Of a stretch of 6,892 bases of DNA, positions 5,646 through 6,892 are shown piece by piece. The position numbers and the translations under genes were made by a program. The stretch lies in the NCBI GenBank assembly GCA_934675695.1, contig CAKURN010000076.1, positions 1 to 6,892 on the forward strand, given 5' to 3'. The notes beneath the pieces are model-generated. The model was not told the DNA's origin and did not search any database. It worked only from the letters and a program-made list of their open reading frames with translations. Source of the DNA: an uncultured Candidatus Melainabacteria bacterium (GTDB taxonomy: Bacteria > Cyanobacteriota > Vampirovibrionia > Gastranaerophilales > Gastranaerophilaceae). Each line of letters begins with the position of its first letter. The stretch's first letter is position 1.

Positions 5646-5768
5646 TTATAAACTCCCTACGTCTTATAAATGACGCTTACTCTTATATAAAGTAAATTTA
5701 CAATGCCAGATTTCAAAACTTGTTTTATTTGTTACATTTCTTAATAATTTCTTATAAAAGCAATAAAA

Positions 5769-5788
5769 AATCGGGCTTTTGCCCGATT
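5769..5788 (-). terminator. Intrinsic terminator of the YtxH-DUF948-YtxH operon
   Basis: AATCGGGC (5769-5776) and GCCCGATT (5781-5788) form a perfect GC-rich 8-bp stem with a 4-nt loop. On the minus strand it is followed by a run of T (complement of 5763-5768), 19 nt after the last stop codon of the operon. Confidence 0.92.
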
Positions 5789-5807
5789 CAATGTTTTTTT
5801 AAAAGAA

Positions 5808-6071
5808 TTAACCTTCTTGTTTTTGTTTATCAATCATACCTTGAATTTTGTTGATTAATTCTTCACCTTTTTTTGCCATATCGTTGCTTATAGATTCTGC
5901 TTTTTCTTGAATTTCTTTGACTGCATTTTGAGCTTTATCATAAGCTTTTTGAGAAGATTCTTTTATCATTTCACGAGTTTCTTCACCTGATTGTGGTGCT
6001 AATAAAATTCCTGCAATTGCACCTACAACGCCACCTACGACGAAACCTGCTATAAATTTACCTGCTGACAT
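5808..6071 (-). CDS. YtxH-domain membrane-associated protein (second copy)
   Basis: This 87-aa protein has the YtxH layout. A glycine-rich hydrophobic helix (about residues 5-25, KFIAGFVVGGVVGAIAGILL) is followed at once by the family signature LAPQSGEETREM (24-35). A charged, amphipathic helix then runs almost to the C-terminus and is likely a coiled coil. The family is widespread, often annotated as general stress or gas-vesicle-like, with no established biochemical function; members sit at the inner membrane with the helical tail most likely cytoplasmic. AAGGA (6080-6084) lies 8 nt before the ATG. The gene is last in a three-gene operon, 16 nt after the DUF948 gene, and is followed by an intrinsic terminator. 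It resembles the first gene of the operon in the GxVVGGxxAGxLLAPxSGEExR block, so duplication is likely. Confidence 0.85.
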   Translation of the reverse strand: MSAGKFIAGFVVGGVVGAIAGILLAPQSGEETREMIKESSQKAYDKAQNAVKEIQEKAESISNDMAKKGEELINKIQGMIDKQKQEG

Positions 6072-6087
6072 AGTTTATTTCCTTTCT

Positions 6088-6444
6088 TTATTTTTTAAAT
6101 AGTCCTAAACCAAAAGATAATCCTTTTAGAATACCTTGTGTGAAATTTTTCAATTTTCCGCCTAAGCAAGAAGTAGCACCAACAAAAGATGTAAGGCTGG
6201 CTTTTGTTGATTGGAATTTTGCATCGGCAGAATTTGCAATAGAATTTATCGATTTTGCAGCTTGTTGAAGTTCTTTTAAAGTGGGTTCAATTTCTTTTTT
6301 TACGCTGGTAAGTATCGTATCTGCATTGGCACTTAATTTTGTAATGCTGATAAGAAATTTAACCGCATAAACGCACAAAACAATCAAACAAACCGTCGTT
6401 GTCGAAATTAATAAAATTACAAAATATGGTATCATACTGTTCAT
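6088..6444 (-). CDS. DUF948-type membrane protein (YtxG-like)
   Basis: This 118-aa protein has one N-terminal transmembrane helix (about residues 5-33, PYFVILLISTTTVCLIVLCV and onward). A helical region follows with the pattern common in DUF948 proteins (ANADTILTSVKKEIEPTLKELQQAAKSINSIANSAD, residues 39 to about 74), a polar stretch, and a Gly/Phe-rich end (GLSFGLGLFKK). In Bacillus subtilis a DUF948 protein (YtxG) is encoded beside YtxH, matching the neighbourhood here and strengthening both calls. The function is not established. It starts 6 nt after the upstream YtxH stop codon and has only a weak site (TAGGT) before its ATG, so translational coupling is likely. A second ATG at codon 4 is an alternative start that changes little. 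Confidence 0.72.
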   Translation of the reverse strand: MNSMIPYFVILLISTTTVCLIVLCVYAVKFLISITKLSANADTILTSVKKEIEPTLKELQQAAKSINSIANSADAKFQSTKASLTSFVGATSCLGGKLKNFTQGILKGLSFGLGLFKK

Positions 6445-6450
6445 TTTGAC

Positions 6451-6762
6451 CTACATTTCATCAACATTTGTTTCGTTATTTTTTGCTTTTGCAAGCTGTC
6501 TTGCTTTCAAATAGTCGTTGAATTTGTTGTATGCTTCTTCGATTTTGTCTTTTGAAGTTTTCAAAACATCGAGCGCTTGTTCTTTTGCTTTTATTACTTC
6601 AGGTGAATATTTGTCTTTGAAATCATCTATTGTTTTTTTCAATTCACGTCTTGATTCTTCGCCTGAACGTGGAGCAAGCAAAACACCCGCTACGATTCCG
6701 CCTACGACACCTGCTAAAATGCCCATTGCAAAATTGAATGATTTGTCTTTGTTGTTAGACAT
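6451..6762 (-). CDS. YtxH-domain membrane-associated protein (first copy)
   Basis: This 103-aa protein starts at MSNNKDKSF. A short polar N-terminus is followed by a glycine-rich helix (about residues 10-29, NFAMGILAGVVGGIVAGVLL), the signature LAPRSGEESRRELKK (29-43), and a charged helical tail with coiled-coil character ending in an acidic DEM. The role is presumably the same envelope-associated one as the second copy. The start at 6762 is preferred over an in-frame ATG at 6807 because AAGGAG (6768-6773) lies 5 nt before it. The extra 15 codons would also contain a TGTTATAAT extended -10 box, placing the upstream ATG before the transcription start. It is the first gene of the operon, separated from the DUF948 gene by 6 nt. 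Confidence 0.87.
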   Translation of the reverse strand: MSNNKDKSFNFAMGILAGVVGGIVAGVLLAPRSGEESRRELKKTIDDFKDKYSPEVIKAKEQALDVLKTSKDKIEEAYNKFNDYLKARQLAKAKNNETNVDEM

Positions 6763-6767
6763 ATTTT

Positions 6768-6773
6768 CTCCTT
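6768..6773 (-). promoter_or_regulatory. Ribosome binding site that decides the start of the first YtxH gene
   Basis: The minus strand reads AAGGAG, 5 nt before the ATG at 6762. No comparable site precedes the in-frame ATG at 6807, so the shorter product is chosen. Confidence 0.85.
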
Positions 6774-6786
6774 CTTGTTTGAGATA

Positions 6787-6815
6787 ATTATAACATTTTT
6801 TAAACATAAATTAAA
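6787..6815 (-). promoter_or_regulatory. Promoter of the YtxH-DUF948-YtxH operon
   Basis: A perfect TATAAT (6787-6792, minus strand) is preceded by TG one base upstream (extended -10). A weak TTTAAT lies at 6810-6815 with a 17-nt spacer. The predicted start near 6780 gives a leader of about 18 nt carrying AAGGAG. Confidence 0.7.
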
Positions 6816-6841
6816 GTAGCAAAAAGTATAAGAAAAAATGC

Positions 6842-6870
6842 TTGCAAAAAAAAATTGTTTTTGGTATAGT
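6842..6870 (+). promoter_or_regulatory. Strong promoter reading out of the window
   Basis: TTGCAA (6842-6847), exactly 17 nt of mostly A/T spacer and TATAGT (6865-6870) with an upstream TG (extended -10) form the best promoter in the window. It diverges from the YtxH operon promoter, about 27 nt away. Transcription would begin near 6877; the gene it serves lies beyond the window. Confidence 0.75.
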
Positions 6871-6878
6871 AAGTGAGT

Positions 6879-6892
6879 ACCTTTGATAAGGT
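6879..6892 (+). other. Small hairpin at the predicted 5' end of the outgoing transcript
   Basis: ACCTT-TGAT-AAGGT is a perfect 5-bp stem with a 4-nt loop, within a few bases of the predicted transcription start and running to the window edge. It may be part of a longer stem cut off here. Such 5' hairpins occur in stable RNAs and protected mRNAs; which applies cannot be told. Confidence 0.45.

Larger units (their letters stand above)
5531..5690 (-). ncRNA. Candidate structured small RNA or 5' leader
   Basis: Read on the minus strand the element has three perfect stems in order. TCATTTATAA/TTATAAATGA (10 bp, 12-nt loop, 5642-5673) comes first. ACAAGCAA/TTGCTTGT (8 bp, 5580-5587 with 5630-5637, enclosing 42 nt) comes next. 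The 11-bp hairpin at 5531-5556 is last. The loop of the first stem contains AGGGAG and its 3' arm contains an ATG. No convincing -35/-10 pair was found; TTTATA near 5686-5691 with TTGAAA at 5711-5716 has a 19-nt spacer. It could be an independent sRNA or a leader of the 110-aa gene. No known RNA family was recognised. Confidence 0.3.
5488..5807. other. 320-nt region without a recognised protein gene
   Basis: The region holds a perfect 11-bp hairpin (5531-5556), a purine-rich minus-strand stretch with several perfect stems and a 14-codon mini-ORF (5560-5690), two small AT-only palindromes (TTATATAA at 5683-5690; GTAAATTTAC at 5692-5701), and the terminator of the next minus-strand operon (5769-5788). 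Bases 5702-5768 are AT-rich with nothing recognised. No tRNA, known riboswitch core or SRP/tmRNA motif was seen by eye. Confidence 0.7.

Noticed and set aside
5557..5690. SRP RNA, tmRNA, 6S RNA or a common riboswitch in the structured intergenic region
   Set aside because: The conserved cores I know (for example the SRP GGAAGCAGCC-type loop or the T-box GGTGGNACC) are absent, so no named family is assigned.
6518..6787. 89-codon open frame on the plus strand
   Set aside because: It is antisense to the first YtxH gene and mirrors its conserved signature; no ribosome binding site precedes it.
6763..6807. 15-codon N-terminal extension of the first YtxH gene from an ATG at 6807
   Set aside because: It contains the operon's extended -10 box and the AAGGAG site of the internal ATG, so it is upstream of or at the transcript start rather than coding.
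1..6892. CRISPR arrays, tRNA genes, insertion sequences or prophage attachment sites
   Set aside because: No spaced direct repeats, cloverleaf-like tRNA signatures, transposase motifs or terminal repeats were seen on either strand by eye.

Overview
The window is strongly AT-rich, uses the standard code, and is densely packed with short operons on both strands. The best guess at origin is a gut-type non-photosynthetic cyanobacterial relative (Vampirovibrionia/Melainabacteria, order Gastranaerophilales). The main clue is the small prepilin with a KKA/FTLAEILIVL N-terminus paired with an XRE-type regulator. A 2-hydroxyacyl-CoA dehydratase activase suggests an anaerobe. This assignment is inference; no rRNA or other decisive marker is present.

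Layout. (1) 1-2142, plus strand: the C-terminal two thirds of gamma-glutamyl phosphate reductase (proA, 5' end outside the window), followed 12 nt later by an amidohydrolase-fold protein that keeps the family architecture but has lost most of its metal and catalytic residues. (2) 2155-2950, minus strand: a type IV pilin-like gene with a good promoter, a strong ribosome binding site and an intrinsic terminator. (3) 2951-3325: an intergenic region packed with TTGATT-type inverted repeats, then a divergent 93-aa XRE-family regulator. The repeats overlap promoter elements on both strands, so a regulator-pilin control unit is plausible. (4) 3335-5153, plus strand: a BadF/HgdC-type activase with a cysteine-rich tail, then methionine aminopeptidase (map), 12 nt apart and probably co-transcribed. 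(5) 5155-5487, minus strand: a 110-aa unrecognised protein with a C-terminal membrane segment, ending 1 nt from the map stop codon. (6) 5488-5807: 320 nt without a recognised gene. On the minus strand it holds several perfect stems, a 14-codon mini-ORF whose Shine-Dalgarno lies in a hairpin loop, and a terminator-like hairpin. (7) 5769-6815, minus strand: a three-gene operon YtxH-DUF948-YtxH with its own extended -10 promoter and terminator. (8) 6842-6892, plus strand: a near-consensus promoter firing out of the window, with a small hairpin at the predicted start of its transcript.

Functionally the genes are a mix: proline biosynthesis, N-terminal methionine removal, radical-enzyme activation, surface pilin and envelope-associated stress-type proteins. 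The points most worth following are the degenerate amidohydrolase, the operator-like array between pilin and regulator, the structured element at 5531-5690, and the orphan cysteine tail on the activase.
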